Source: Alitibacter langaaensis DSM 22999 (GTDB taxonomy: Bacteria; Pseudomonadota; Gammaproteobacteria; Enterobacterales; Pasteurellaceae). From it: a stretch of DNA of 64,000 bases. The notes below the pieces were generated by a model. That model did no database searches, was not told the origin of the DNA, and saw only the letters and a list, made by a program, of their open reading frames with translations. The DNA lies in contig NZ_QENU01000003.1 in assembly GCF_003096995.1 (NCBI RefSeq), positions 62,001-126,000 of the forward strand, in the 5' to 3' direction. This document shows positions 1 through 8,711 of the stretch, one piece after another; position 1 is the stretch's first letter; the number at the start of each line of letters is the position of its first letter. The translations under genes were made by a program, and so were the position numbers.

Positions 1-1253
1 TAAAGGCGAATACAAATGCCTTCAGATACCCGTCCACAACGCCCTTTGCGCTGATTGGCAGATGCTTGAGAAATTGGCTCAATCGGCAAACGTTGCACTT
101 TGGTGCGATAACTATAACGAGAAATGCGTGCGGTGCCGGGGTCAATCACATATTTGATCCCAGGCACAGTCAATGAGGTTTCCGCCACATTTGTGGCAAG
201 CACAATGCGGTTTAATCCGTTAGGGTGGAAAATTTTATTCTGTTCTTGAGCAGAAAGTCGCGCAAAGAGTGGTAAAATTTCCGTATGTTTTAGGTTTTGT
301 TTTTCTAAAGCTTCTGCAGTATCGCGAATTTCACGTTCTCCACTGAGAAAAACCAAAATATCGCCTCGCCCTTCTGCTTGCAATTCGTCCACCGCATTCA
401 AAATGCCTTGCAGCTGATCTTGTTCATTTTCTTCTGACATTTCCGCAAGGGGGCGATAACGCACTTCCACAGGATAAGTTCGCCCTGACACTTCGATGAT
501 CGGCGCATTGTTAAAATGCGTTGAAAAGCGTTCTACATCAATGGTGGCAGAAGTGATGATCACTTTCAGATCGGGACGGCGTGGCAATAATTGTTTTAAA
601 TAGCCCAAGATAAAGTCGTTATTGAGTGAACGTTCATGAGCTTCGTCAATAATCAGCGTATCATATTGATTTAAAAAATGATCTGTTTGAATTTCAGCGA
701 GCAAAATCCCGTCTGTCATCAATTTTATTTGCGTTTGTTCGCTCATTTGGTCGTTAAAACGCACTTTATAACCAACTAAGCCGCCCAATTCAGTTTGCAA
801 CTCTTCGGCAATGCGAGTGGCAACCGAACGCGCGGCAATACGGCGTGGCTGGGTGTGCCCAATCAAGCCTTTTTGCCCAAGCCCTAACTCCAAGCACATT
901 TTCGGCAACTGCGTTGTTTTTCCCGAGCCCGTTTCCCCTGCGATAACCACGACTTGGTTTTCCGCAATCAGTTTTTGAATTTCCGCTTTGCGCTGACTAA
1001 CGGGCAGGCTTTCAGGAAAAATGATCGGATTTTTGACCGCACTTTTTCGCTGTTCCAAACGTGCTTTTGCCAGCTGAATTTGGCTTTGGATTTCTGCGGC
1101 AACAGCTTGTTGGCTTTCTGCTTTTTTAATTTGACTTAAGCCTTTGATTCGAGCGGCTAAACGGCGCTGATCAATAATCATCATATCGTTTAGCTGTGAA
1201 AATAATGTTTTTTGAATGGCATTAAATTCAGTTTTTTTCATTACTTTATGCAT
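1..1253 (-). CDS. hrpA: ATP-dependent RNA helicase HrpA, N-terminal part
   Basis: Partial gene: reading is open to the left edge, giving about 417 residues of a family usually near 1300. HrpA is a DEAH-box helicase linked to RNA processing and rescue of stalled ribosomes. I can read the Walker A motif GETGSGKT, the DEAH box in IIDEAHERS, the SAT motif in ITSATID, and the C-terminal motifs QRKGRCGR near the window edge. Two in-frame ATG codons (1253 and 1241) are possible starts; neither has a strong ribosome binding site, so the first is used. Identity is firm; the exact start is not. Confidence 0.93.
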   Translation of the reverse strand, partial: MHKVMKKTEFNAIQKTLFSQLNDMMIIDQRRLAARIKGLSQIKKAESQQAVAAEIQSQIQLAKARLEQRKSAVKNPIIFPESLPVSQRKAEIQKLIAENQVVVIAGETGSGKTTQLPKMCLELGLGQKGLIGHTQPRRIAARSVATRIAEELQTELGGLVGYKVRFNDQMSEQTQIKLMTDGILLAEIQTDHFLNQYDTLIIDEAHERSLNNDFILGYLKQLLPRRPDLKVIITSATIDVERFSTHFNNAPIIEVSGRTYPVEVRYRPLAEMSEENEQDQLQGILNAVDELQAEGRGDILVFLSGEREIRDTAEALEKQNLKHTEILPLFARLSAQEQNKIFHPNGLNRIVLATNVAETSLTVPGIKYVIDPGTARISRYSYRTKVQRLPIEPISQASANQRKGRCGRVSEGICIRL

Positions 1254-1466
1254 AATTCACTTGAGGAAAAGGTGATTGCAATCACATTAAAGATTATAGA
1301 TTGTTAGAAATGTTTTATTATAGGCGAAATGAGCCACTGCGAAAAAATAAAACCCATTTATAACCGCTTGAAATTTCGTATTTTTAGCACGGCGACAGTG
1401 GCGATCATTTTCGGTTATTCATAAAAGTGCGGTGAAAATACCGCAATTTTATGATGAAACTTGCGG

Positions 1467-1919
1467 TTATTTCACGCCGAGCACTAAAGACAAAATCCCT
1501 GCGGCGATTAATGGCCCCACAGGAATACCGCCTAGAAAAGCCACGCCTGCCACGGTGCCAATCATCAGCCCTGTGAGTAAAATAGGCTGCGTGCCCATTA
1601 AATTGACTCCGCGTCCAGCAAACCAAGCTACCAGCATGCCCACCGCTAAAGCCAAAAACATTTTCCAATGTAATAAAGCAGAGAAATTAGGAAGTGGCAC
1701 CTTGCCTGTTACAATCGGCGCTAATACCCCAATGGTAAGGATAATAATGCCAATATTTAAGCCATTTCTTTCAACAAATGGGATATATTTAGACAGGAAT
1801 GTTTGTTGCATTAATAATAATATTGCTGCAGAAATGGTGATCGAGCTGTTATTCCCCAATACGCCGAGTAAAATGAGAACAACCAATAATAGCGCAATGG
1901 AATTAAATTGAAGTGACAT
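1467..1919 (-). CDS. DUF441 (UPF0756, YeaL-type) membrane protein
   Basis: A 150-residue, very hydrophobic protein with about four membrane segments and glycine-rich turns (GILGN-like start region, [12 protein letters not shown] near the C-terminus). This matches the UPF0756/YeaL family of small inner-membrane proteins, for which no biochemical function is established. It stands alone between hrpA and a divergent transporter gene. The assignment rests on overall pattern and length; the family is recognised but the role is unknown. Confidence 0.8.
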   Translation of the reverse strand: MSLQFNSIALLLVVLILLGVLGNNSSITISAAILLLMQQTFLSKYIPFVERNGLNIGIIILTIGVLAPIVTGKVPLPNFSALLHWKMFLALAVGMLVAWFAGRGVNLMGTQPILLTGLMIGTVAGVAFLGGIPVGPLIAAGILSLVLGVK

Positions 1920-2061
1920 AATGCTCCCTAATGCCGTTGAGATAAAGTGCGGTCAAATTATAAATAATTTTGAAGAATTATAACAAATTTTGTAATTCGG
2001 TCGTTTTTTTATTTGTGATTTCTCACTAAAATAGAATACTAAATTGACACAGGACAAGATT

Positions 2062-2991
2062 ATGGAAATTGCCTTTATACTCACCAGTAAAATTACCGAG
2101 CTCACCATTATCGTATTACTGGGTTATTTGCTTGTGAAAAGCAAATTATTAGCCTCTAAAGATAGCTATCCACTTTCCATTATTGGGCTTTATATTATCA
2201 GCCCAGCTGTGATGATTAACGCCTTCCAAATTGATTACAGCCCAGAATTATTGCGCGGCTTGCTACTTTCGCTCGTGATGGCTGTGATTTTGCATATTAT
2301 TTTAATCATCACGGGAATGGTGCTAAAAAAATTGCTCAAATTAGATCCAATTGAACACGCGGCTTCCATTTACTCCAATTCGGGCAATTTAATTATTCCG
2401 TTGGTCATGGCAATGTTTGGGCAACAATGGGTGATTTATGCCACTTGTTTTATCGTTGTACAAACCTTTTTATTTTGGACCCATTGCCGCACGATCATTT
2501 GTGGGAAAGGGGCTATTCCCTTGCGTAGCATTATGAAAAATATCAATATTTGGTCAATTATTATTGGTGCCACCCTTTTCGCTTTTCAGATTAAATTGCC
2601 TCACATTATTCAAGGAACGATGACCGCAGTAGGCTCGTTTATCGGCCCTAATGCAATGCTGATTGCGGGGATGTTAATTGCCTCGATCCCGATTCGCACG
2701 ATTTTATCTTCGCGCCGTATTTATTTAGTGACGCTGCTCCGTTTGATCGTGATTCCATTAAGTTTAATGGTGATCATCAAACTTTGCGGGTTCGCGAATT
2801 ATGCGGAAAATGGGGAAACCATTGCGATGATTAGCTTTTTAGCCACGATCAGCCCAGCTGCCGCAACCGTTACCCAAATGGCGTTGGTTTATGGTAAAGA
2901 TGCACAAAAATCGAGTGCTATTTATGGTGTGACGACGCTTCTTTGTGTCATCACGATGCCATTAATCATTGCCTTATACCAATTATTCTAA
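2062..2991 (+). CDS. AEC-family (auxin efflux carrier-like) transporter
   Basis: A membrane protein of about 309 residues with roughly ten hydrophobic segments. The motifs YSNSGNLIIPLVMAMFG (about residue 110) and the C-terminal ATISPAAATVTQMALVYG are typical of bacterial AEC permeases (YfdV/MleP type), which move organic acids or related metabolites. A TTG lies 18 bases upstream in frame, but the ATG at 2062 has an AGGA sequence at a good distance and is preferred. A rho-independent hairpin follows at once. The substrate cannot be read from the sequence. Confidence 0.82.
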   Translation: MEIAFILTSKITELTIIVLLGYLLVKSKLLASKDSYPLSIIGLYIISPAVMINAFQIDYSPELLRGLLLSLVMAVILHIILIITGMVLKKLLKLDPIEHAASIYSNSGNLIIPLVMAMFGQQWVIYATCFIVVQTFLFWTHCRTIICGKGAIPLRSIMKNINIWSIIIGATLFAFQIKLPHIIQGTMTAVGSFIGPNAMLIAGMLIASIPIRTILSSRRIYLVTLLRLIVIPLSLMVIIKLCGFANYAENGETIAMISFLATISPAAATVTQMALVYGKDAQKSSAIYGVTTLLCVITMPLIIALYQLF

Positions 2992-2995
2992 AACG

Positions 2996-3024
2996 AAAAA
3001 TCCCAGCCTAGCCGCTGGGATTTT
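2996..3024 (+). terminator. rho-independent terminator of the AEC transporter gene
   Basis: Perfect 8-bp stem ATCCCAGC/GCTGGGAT around a six-base loop, followed by TTTT and preceded by AAAAA, so it can act in both directions. It sits between convergent genes. Confidence 0.8.
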
Positions 3025-3051
3025 CAAAACCATGCCATTTCTGACCGCACT

Positions 3052-4314
3052 TTACACAATCCAACCTAATCGGTTTATGATAAAGAGCAAAGCAAAGCCG
3101 ATTAAGAAAATTAGCCCTGCGATTGAAAGCCAGAGTAAAGCGCCACGCACACGATATTCGCCTTTTAATACAAGGGATAAATTCAACCATGCAAATAAAG
3201 GCGCAGAAACAAATGAGGCAATCATCGCAAAATTAAGCATCGGTTTAACTGCATTATTAAAATAAAAGATTAAAGCTAAACCCGATAAAGCTGCCACAAC
3301 AAAAGCCATATTTAAATAACGTGGCGTGCTTTCTTTGCGGTTAAGTAATAAACGCAGACTTTCTACATTTGCACGAGAATAGCCATCAATTACAGTGATT
3401 GTGGTGCCAAACATACACATAAATGCGATAAATGCGATTAAATCGCGTGCCCAATCTCCAATTGTAGAGGCATACATATTAATGAGCTGAGCGATATATT
3501 TGCCACCATTCGCCATTTCTACTTGTTCGCCCGAGCCGAATTGAACCAGCGCGCCTAGTGCGACAAAAACTAAAGCCAACACGGCTGTGCCAATAAAGCC
3601 TACGTTAAAATCTAACACGCCATCTTGATGAGAAATTTTGGTGAAACGGCGTTTAGCTTGTACCCACATTGAATTCACTGCTGAAATCTCAATAGGGGCA
3701 GGCATCCACCCCATTAAAGCTACAATAAAACCTAAGCCGAGTGGGCTTAAATTCCACGGTGAAGGCGCAACAAAATCAGGCTGAGCCACACCATTCACGC
3801 CATTACGCATAAAAGCAATGATCACCGCAGCCACAGTGGTTACCGTTAAAGCAATCATAATTAATTTAGATAGGCTGTCTAAAATACGATATTTGCCTAA
3901 TAACAAAATACCTGTGGTGACGACAATCACGATTAAACTTAAGGTTGGTACTGGCACAGGAACAGGCAGCACGAAGGTTAAAATAGCCGCGCAAAGCAAG
4001 CCCACCGCAGCGGTATTCACAATTGTTGCCACCACATTTAATACAAAGAAAAGCCACAAATAAAAACGCCCTTTTTCTTGATAGCCTTCCAATAAGGTTT
4101 TCCCACTATCCAGCGTATATTGCGCACCAAAACGGAAAAAAGGATACTTGAACAGATTCGCGAGAATAATTAAGCCCACAAGTTGCCAGCCATACATGGC
4201 CCCTGCTTGCGTTGACATAATAATGTGCGAGCCACCAACGGCGGCGGATGCCATTAAAATACCGGGACCAAGCGCAGAAAATTTCGATTTCCATGAAGAA
4301 GATTGCGTGTTCAT
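3052..4314 (-). CDS. Nramp-related inner-membrane transporter
   Basis: A 420-residue protein with about eleven membrane segments and the layout of the Nramp/MntH family: GPGILMASAAVGGSHI in the first segment and MGWMPAPIEISAVNS in the sixth. Canonical Nramp metal transporters carry DPGN in segment 1 and an MPH motif in segment 6; here the aspartate and asparagine of the first motif and the histidine of the second are absent, so the classic manganese/iron site is not conserved. Related uncharacterised proteins occur in Haemophilus. The substrate may not be a transition metal. It is monocistronic, with the tRNA cluster upstream. Confidence 0.8.
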   Translation of the reverse strand: MNTQSSSWKSKFSALGPGILMASAAVGGSHIIMSTQAGAMYGWQLVGLIILANLFKYPFFRFGAQYTLDSGKTLLEGYQEKGRFYLWLFFVLNVVATIVNTAAVGLLCAAILTFVLPVPVPVPTLSLIVIVVTTGILLLGKYRILDSLSKLIMIALTVTTVAAVIIAFMRNGVNGVAQPDFVAPSPWNLSPLGLGFIVALMGWMPAPIEISAVNSMWVQAKRRFTKISHQDGVLDFNVGFIGTAVLALVFVALGALVQFGSGEQVEMANGGKYIAQLINMYASTIGDWARDLIAFIAFMCMFGTTITVIDGYSRANVESLRLLLNRKESTPRYLNMAFVVAALSGLALIFYFNNAVKPMLNFAMIASFVSAPLFAWLNLSLVLKGEYRVRGALLWLSIAGLIFLIGFALLFIINRLGWIV

Positions 4315-4453
4315 AATTATTTCCAGTAAAATTTACAACGTTTCAAAACTAATACAGGATTTTACCGATTTAAAATAGTTTTACAAATAGAATTTTGAAA
4401 ATAGATAGAAATAACGCAAAGTGCGGTCAAAAAATTGAAAATTTTGGAAATAA

Positions 4454-4528
4454 TGGCTGGGGTACTAGGATTCGAACCTAGGGATGCCGAGATCAAAACC
4501 CGGTGCCTTACCGCTTGGCGATACCCCA
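4454..4528 (-). tRNA. tRNA-Gln (TTG), copy 2
   Basis: A 75-nt cloverleaf with encoded CCA. Anticodon stem CCGGG/CTCGG encloses loop TTTTGAT, anticodon TTG. T-arm GGTTCGAATCC is intact. It is identical to the copy 39 bases upstream and is the last gene of the four-tRNA cluster. Confidence 0.97.
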
Positions 4529-4567
4529 ACTGAAATGTTTTGTGAGATAAGAAGAAGTTAGAATAGA

Positions 4568-4642
4568 TGGCTGGGGTACTAGGATTCGAACCTAGGGATG
4601 CCGAGATCAAAACCCGGTGCCTTACCGCTTGGCGATACCCCA
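4568..4642 (-). tRNA. tRNA-Gln (TTG), copy 1
   Basis: A 75-nt cloverleaf identical over its length to the following copy, with anticodon TTG and encoded CCA. Together with the neighbouring Leu and Met tRNAs it mirrors the first four genes of the E. coli metT operon (Met-Leu-Gln-Gln). Confidence 0.97.
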
Positions 4643-4670
4643 AACACTATTTGACTGCAAGCTAATGAAA

Positions 4671-4753
4671 TGGTGCGGAAGGAGGGACTTGAACCCACAC
4701 GCACAGGCGCCAGAACCTAAATCTGGTGCGTCTACCAATTTCGCCACTTCCGC
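4671..4753 (-). tRNA. tRNA-Leu (TAG)
   Basis: An 83-nt class II tRNA with a long variable arm (GCGCCTGTGCGT region) and encoded CCA. Anticodon stem CCAGA/TCTGG encloses TTTAGGT, anticodon TAG. Confidence 0.96.
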
Positions 4754-4773
4754 AACAAGATATAAAAATAATT

Positions 4774-4850
4774 TGGTGGCTACAGCGAGATTCGAACTTG
4801 CGACCCCAACATTATGAGTGTTGTGCTCTAACCAGCTGAGCTATGTAGCC
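4774..4850 (-). tRNA. tRNA-Met (CAT), elongator
   Basis: A 77-nt cloverleaf, first gene of the cluster in transcription order. Anticodon stem CAACA/TGTTG encloses CTCATAA, anticodon CAT. The acceptor stem begins with a paired GGCTACA, unlike initiator tRNA with its unpaired first base, so this is the elongator methionine tRNA. Confidence 0.95.
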
Positions 4851-5017
4851 ACTGTTATTTTTAATATTGCGTTACCGTCATCGGCTTTGCGGAGCGTATT
4901 ATGCGGATTACACGCCCACTCGTCAACTCTTTTTTGCAGAAAATTTTAATTTCGCGTTTTTTCGCATAGAGATTAAACAATTCGGCGCAATTATACACAC
5001 CTATCCGATAAAACTTG

Positions 5018-5049
5018 CAAAAAAATAACCGCACTTTAAAAAGTGCGGT
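5018..5049 (-). terminator. uptake-signal inverted pair acting as terminator
   Basis: ACCGCACTTT-AA-AAAGTGCGGT forms a perfect 10-bp stem made of two uptake signal cores in opposite orientation. On the minus strand it is followed by a TTATTTTTTT tract just past the end of the ComEA-like gene. Confidence 0.8.
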
Positions 5050-5072
5050 CAACTTTAAGTAAATTTCAAAAA

Positions 5073-5738
5073 TTAAAATTTTACGTAAGGTGCTACTTTT
5101 TCAAGGGTTGCCTCGCCGATTCCTGAAACTTCTAATAATTCAGATAAGTCTTTGATTTTGCCTACTTTATTACGATAATCAATAATCGCTTGCGCTTTAG
5201 CTTCACCAATGCCACCTAATGATTGCAAGGTTTTTGCATCTGCCGTATTGATATTCACTTTTGAAGACGGGCTAACCGCAGATTTTGTTGCACTGACTTT
5301 ATCCGCTACTGCATTTTTTGCTGATGATTTTGCTGAACTTGCTTTCTCTTTGGCTGAATCCAATTTATCTGCCATTGATGATTTAGTCGAAGCCATTTTC
5401 TCTTTGGCTGACGAGATTTTGTCTGTTGCCGCAGATTTCGCTGAGCTTGCTTTTTCTTTCGCAGAAGAAACTTTATCCGCAGCAAATGATTTTACCGAAC
5501 TCGCTTTTTCTTTAGTTGCTGACACTTTATCTGCAACAGAAGCTTTTACTTTTTCTGTTGTTGATGTTTTGGCAGTAGTCATTTTATCTGCTACTTTCGC
5601 TTTCACGCTATCCGTTTTTTCGGTAGCAACGGATTTCGCTACATCTTTCATATTGCTCATGGGATTTTCCGCGGCAAATGTCGCTGCAGAAATAGCTAAA
5701 CCAATGCTTAATGTTAAAAGAGATTTTAATGCTTTCAT
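5073..5738 (-). CDS. ComEA/ComE1-like helix-hairpin-helix protein with repeat expansion
   Basis: 221 residues. Residues 1-22 are a signal peptide ending TFA-AEN. Residues about 30-155 are a Lys/Ala/Ser-rich stretch with four clear 18-residue repeats at 68-85, 86-103, 104-121 and 122-139, consensus ADKxSSAKEKASSAKS. Residues 160-221 are a ComEA-type DNA-binding domain with two helix-hairpin-helix motifs (LGGIGEAKA and VSGIGEATL). In Haemophilus the short homologue ComE1 binds incoming DNA in the periplasm during transformation. The usual protein is near 110 residues, so about half of this one is inserted repeat, likely a long helical spacer. The DNA-binding role is inferred from the C-terminal domain. 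Confidence 0.85.
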   Translation of the reverse strand: MKALKSLLTLSIGLAISAATFAAENPMSNMKDVAKSVATEKTDSVKAKVADKMTTAKTSTTEKVKASVADKVSATKEKASSVKSFAADKVSSAKEKASSAKSAATDKISSAKEKMASTKSSMADKLDSAKEKASSAKSSAKNAVADKVSATKSAVSPSSKVNINTADAKTLQSLGGIGEAKAQAIIDYRNKVGKIKDLSELLEVSGIGEATLEKVAPYVKF

Positions 5739-5826
5739 TTTAGATCCTTAATGATAAAAATAACAGGGCGTATTGCCCAGTGCTAAGACTATCTAAATCG
5801 TTTTTGGTTCCCCATTGAACGGTAAG

Positions 5827-6456
5827 CTAACGTACAAATGGGTTTTGCGCTTTTTCCTGCCCTATTGTGGTATGTGGACCATGGCCTGCAATCACAATCA
5901 TATCATCAGGCAAGCTGTATAATTTGTTGCGAATGGAAGCCAATAGTTCTTCATGATTGCCGCCAGGGAAATCAGTGCGCCCAATGCTTTGCTTAAACAA
6001 CACATCTCCTGTAAACATCACTTTCTGATTATGCTCAATAAATCCGACATGCCCCGGTGTATGTCCAGGCAGGTGTAAGACTTCAAACTGATAACCTGCA
6101 ATATCAAGCATTTGCTTATCTTGATCTAACCAGCGATCTGGCAGAAAGCTGTCCACTTCAAATAAACCAAATTTCTGCGATTGTTGCGGCAGCGCCTTAA
6201 ACCAATATTCATCTGCGCTATGTGGACCTAGAATCTCCACATTAAAATGAGCTTTTAATTTTGGGGCTGCACCCACGTGATCTAAATGTCCGTGAGTTAA
6301 TAAAATGCCTTGCAAATTTAACGCTAATTCTTCAATACGCTTAATTAATTTCGGCGCATCACCACCGGGATCAATAATCGCTGCATTTTTTTCATCATCC
6401 CAAATTAAGGAACAATTTTGTTGAAATGCAGTAACGGGGATAATTTCAATATTCAT
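5827..6456 (-). CDS. gloC: metallo-beta-lactamase-fold hydrolase, glyoxalase II-like (YcbL/GloC type)
   Basis: 209 residues with the THGHLDHVG zinc motif (residues about 54-62), a second ligand region HLPGHTPGH, the metal-bridging aspartate in FTGDVLF, and a C-terminal AGHGPHTT. This set and the length match YcbL (GloC), a type II glyoxalase that hydrolyses S-lactoylglutathione in the cytoplasm. It lies in a cluster (gloC-mepK-ldtD) that matches the ycbL-ycbK-ycbB gene order of gamma-proteobacteria. Family assignment is firm; the substrate follows from the family. Confidence 0.88.
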   Translation of the reverse strand: MNIEIIPVTAFQQNCSLIWDDEKNAAIIDPGGDAPKLIKRIEELALNLQGILLTHGHLDHVGAAPKLKAHFNVEILGPHSADEYWFKALPQQSQKFGLFEVDSFLPDRWLDQDKQMLDIAGYQFEVLHLPGHTPGHVGFIEHNQKVMFTGDVLFKQSIGRTDFPGGNHEELLASIRNKLYSLPDDMIVIAGHGPHTTIGQEKAQNPFVR

Positions 6457-6482
6457 ATTTCACTCACATAACATAAATAAAA

Positions 6483-6501
6483 ACCGCACCGAAAGTGCGG
6501 T
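6483..6501 (-). terminator. uptake-signal stem-loop between mepK and gloC
   Basis: A 7-bp stem ACCGCAC/GTGCGGT with a short loop; on the minus strand it is followed by TTTTTATTT. It lies between the end of mepK and the start of gloC and can separate the two transcripts. Confidence 0.6.
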
Positions 6502-6566
6502 CAAAAATACAATATTTTTGCTTAGTTTTCGCTATGGCATTATTGTTATGACCTAGCAAGAAAATT

Positions 6567-7127
6567 TTAGCTGCCACGCCAAGTGCGAACAGGACCTGTA
6601 TCGACATGCACAAAATTACTATTCGGATAATAGCCTACCCCGCCATTATTCAAACTTTGTGCGGCTTGACGCACTTTAGAAAGCGCGACACCATCAATTC
6701 GGAAATCAATCGCTTGTCCTTTTATGTGGAAACTATTACTCGCCACACCACGACTACGGCGGCGCATCGCCGCATTGCTCGCAGCAGAACGATAGCCACA
6801 GATAATTTGGATCTCTGCATTGCGCAATCCTACTGCACTTTGAATACGGTAAAGTTTACTAAATAAATTCGGATCCATGCGATGAACTTGATCATTACGT
6901 TTATCACGCAAAAACCAATCTAGCTGACGCAAAATCCCCGATGAAAATCCCGTTTCTGCACTAAATTCAGAATTGAAATATTCACCCGTGTTGATGTTAC
7001 GCATACGTAAAATACGAGGTTTCGGTGTTGAAACTGTCGCAAGTAGCTGATTAGGCAGAGCCGCAGCACCAAGAGCAATCCCCCCTAGTGATAACCATTT
7101 ACGACGACTATGGTTAATTTCAGTCAT
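6567..7127 (-). CDS. mepK: murein endopeptidase MepK (YcbK, DUF882)
   Basis: 186 residues. The N-terminus HSRRKWLSLGG is a twin-arginine export signal, so the protein is folded before export to the periplasm. The peptidase M15-like domain shows zinc-site residues in SFHIKGQAIDFRI and in NFVHVDTG near the C-terminus. MepK homologues cut peptide crosslinks in peptidoglycan, including 3-3 crosslinks made by L,D-transpeptidases. That fits the next upstream gene, which encodes an L,D-transpeptidase. Confidence 0.9.
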   Translation of the reverse strand: MTEINHSRRKWLSLGGIALGAAALPNQLLATVSTPKPRILRMRNINTGEYFNSEFSAETGFSSGILRQLDWFLRDKRNDQVHRMDPNLFSKLYRIQSAVGLRNAEIQIICGYRSAASNAAMRRRSRGVASNSFHIKGQAIDFRIDGVALSKVRQAAQSLNNGGVGYYPNSNFVHVDTGPVRTWRGS

Positions 7128-7195
7128 AAAAATTCCTATTCTACACGTTTATTTCTTTGTTAAGGCAGATGATTTATAGCGTGCTGATTCTAGCA

Positions 7196-8623
7196 TTAAA
7201 GATATTTTCGAACTGTGTTCCAGTTCACAAAATTTGCATTAAATGCCGTATCATAGCCATAAATATCAGGCAATGTGTGAACTTTGCCGTTCTCTACCCA
7301 AATTGTGACATAATAAAGATAAACTGGATTATTCGAGCGAATTGGCACAGAAGTGGTTTTCTTGCTGGCTAATACGCTTTGTTTTTTATCTATTGACCAT
7401 CCAGCCTCTTGTAATAAGATTGTGGCGAGCTCATCTGATTTATCCACACGCACACAGCCCGAACTTAACGCACGATCTTTCTTATTAAATAAGGCATGGT
7501 TTGGCGTATCGTGCAAATAAATAGCATCTGAACTTGGCATATTAAATTTAAAGCGACCTAATGCACTATGATCGCCCGCGGCTTGGCGGATACGATATGG
7601 GAATCTCTTGCCAATGCTATCCCAATTAATATTATATGGATTCACGGCATTCCCTTTTCCATCAAGAATACTGTAACCATTACGCTCTAAATAACCTGGA
7701 TCCCGTTTCACTTTTGGAACGATATCTTCATTTATCAAGCGCGTTGGTGCATTCCAAGGTGGATTGACCACAACATTGCTCAATTTACTCGCCATAACTG
7801 GTGTACGGCGTTCATTTTTCCCCACAATCGCACGAGAATTTAACACCAAGCGACCGTCACGATAATAATTCAACTGATAACTTGGAATATTCACGAATAA
7901 ACCGTTGTTAAAATCAGGAATGACGCGTAAACGCTGCGCATTAATCGCTAGTTTGGCTAAATCAATGGCTGAGCTTTTCCCTGCACCATTAAGGCTTGAT
8001 GCAATATGATCAATGGTCTGATGATAAAGAGAATTTTCTTTAGAAAGAGATTTAACAAAAGCTAAACTTTGGTTATTTTTGACCGCACTTAGCCATTCAT
8101 CAATTTGCGCTTGTTCTGGCAATCTTGCTTTATATGAATTGACCGCATAAAGCCAGCCTTGCGCTGATGCGGCAACATTTTGGTTGTAATACATATAATC
8201 CAAAAATGCATCTGTCAGCAACACATCATGAGCAATACTCTCTTTGCTATCTTCAACGGCACTAATTGCGTCTAACGCACGGGCAGAACGTAAAGAAACG
8301 CCACTTGCAACCATTGCTGCATATTCGCGCAAAAATTGTTTTTCTGCGTTTGCATCGGTCCATAATTTACCATATTCATTATCTGCATAAATTTTTGCCA
8401 CCGCAGATTTGAATTGCAATTCATGGTTTCCCACAATTTCACTAATTTTAGCTTCTGCTTTTAGTTGTTTTTGCTGCTCAATTTCTTGATTTGCGGCAGC
8501 AACATCAATATTTTCGCGCGGTTTATCGTGTGGTAAATAATCTGAAATGGTGCAACTAGTGCATAACCCCGATACTAAAACCATTAAGGGTGCAAACTTA
8601 AATGAACGTGTTGAATGTTTCAT
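7196..8623 (-). CDS. ldtD: L,D-transpeptidase LdtD (YcbB)
   Basis: 475 residues with a hydrophobic N-terminal export segment, a peptidoglycan-binding-like middle, and a YkuD catalytic domain near residues 260-430. The catalytic signature is IYLHDTPNHALF followed by SSGCVRVDK, giving the His and the nucleophilic Cys. YcbB proteins make 3-3 crosslinks in peptidoglycan. It is shorter than E. coli YcbB (about 615), as in other Pasteurellaceae. It is upstream of mepK in the same direction. Confidence 0.9.
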   Translation of the reverse strand: MKHSTRSFKFAPLMVLVSGLCTSCTISDYLPHDKPRENIDVAAANQEIEQQKQLKAEAKISEIVGNHELQFKSAVAKIYADNEYGKLWTDANAEKQFLREYAAMVASGVSLRSARALDAISAVEDSKESIAHDVLLTDAFLDYMYYNQNVAASAQGWLYAVNSYKARLPEQAQIDEWLSAVKNNQSLAFVKSLSKENSLYHQTIDHIASSLNGAGKSSAIDLAKLAINAQRLRVIPDFNNGLFVNIPSYQLNYYRDGRLVLNSRAIVGKNERRTPVMASKLSNVVVNPPWNAPTRLINEDIVPKVKRDPGYLERNGYSILDGKGNAVNPYNINWDSIGKRFPYRIRQAAGDHSALGRFKFNMPSSDAIYLHDTPNHALFNKKDRALSSGCVRVDKSDELATILLQEAGWSIDKKQSVLASKKTTSVPIRSNNPVYLYYVTIWVENGKVHTLPDIYGYDTAFNANFVNWNTVRKYL

Positions 8624-8665
8624 TCTGCTGTTTTCCGATAGTTAATTAAAATAGTCCAAAAATCA

Positions 8666-8701
8666 ACCGCACTTTTCCTTATAAACTTCATAAAGTGCGG
8701 T
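8666..8701 (-). terminator. uptake-signal inverted pair downstream of prc
   Basis: ACCGCACTTT and AAAGTGCGGT in opposite orientation enclose a 16-base loop just after the prc stop. The T tract on the minus strand is weak, so termination strength is uncertain. Confidence 0.5.
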
Positions 8702-8711
8702 CAAAAAATCA

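Noticed and set aside
1432-1911. 159-codon open frame on the plus strand
   Set aside because: Antisense to the DUF441 gene, no ribosome site, proline/asparagine-rich product typical of a shadow frame.
4362-4643. 93-codon frame encoding a repeated peptide
   Set aside because: It runs through the two identical tRNA-Gln genes; the repeat comes from the tRNA duplication.
5300-5540. 54-base repeats considered as a repeat array element
   Set aside because: The repeats keep reading frame and encode the helical units of the comE-like protein.
5209-5751. 180-codon open frame on the plus strand
   Set aside because: It is the mirror of the repetitive comE-like gene; its low-complexity product follows from the codon pattern of the repeats on the other strand.
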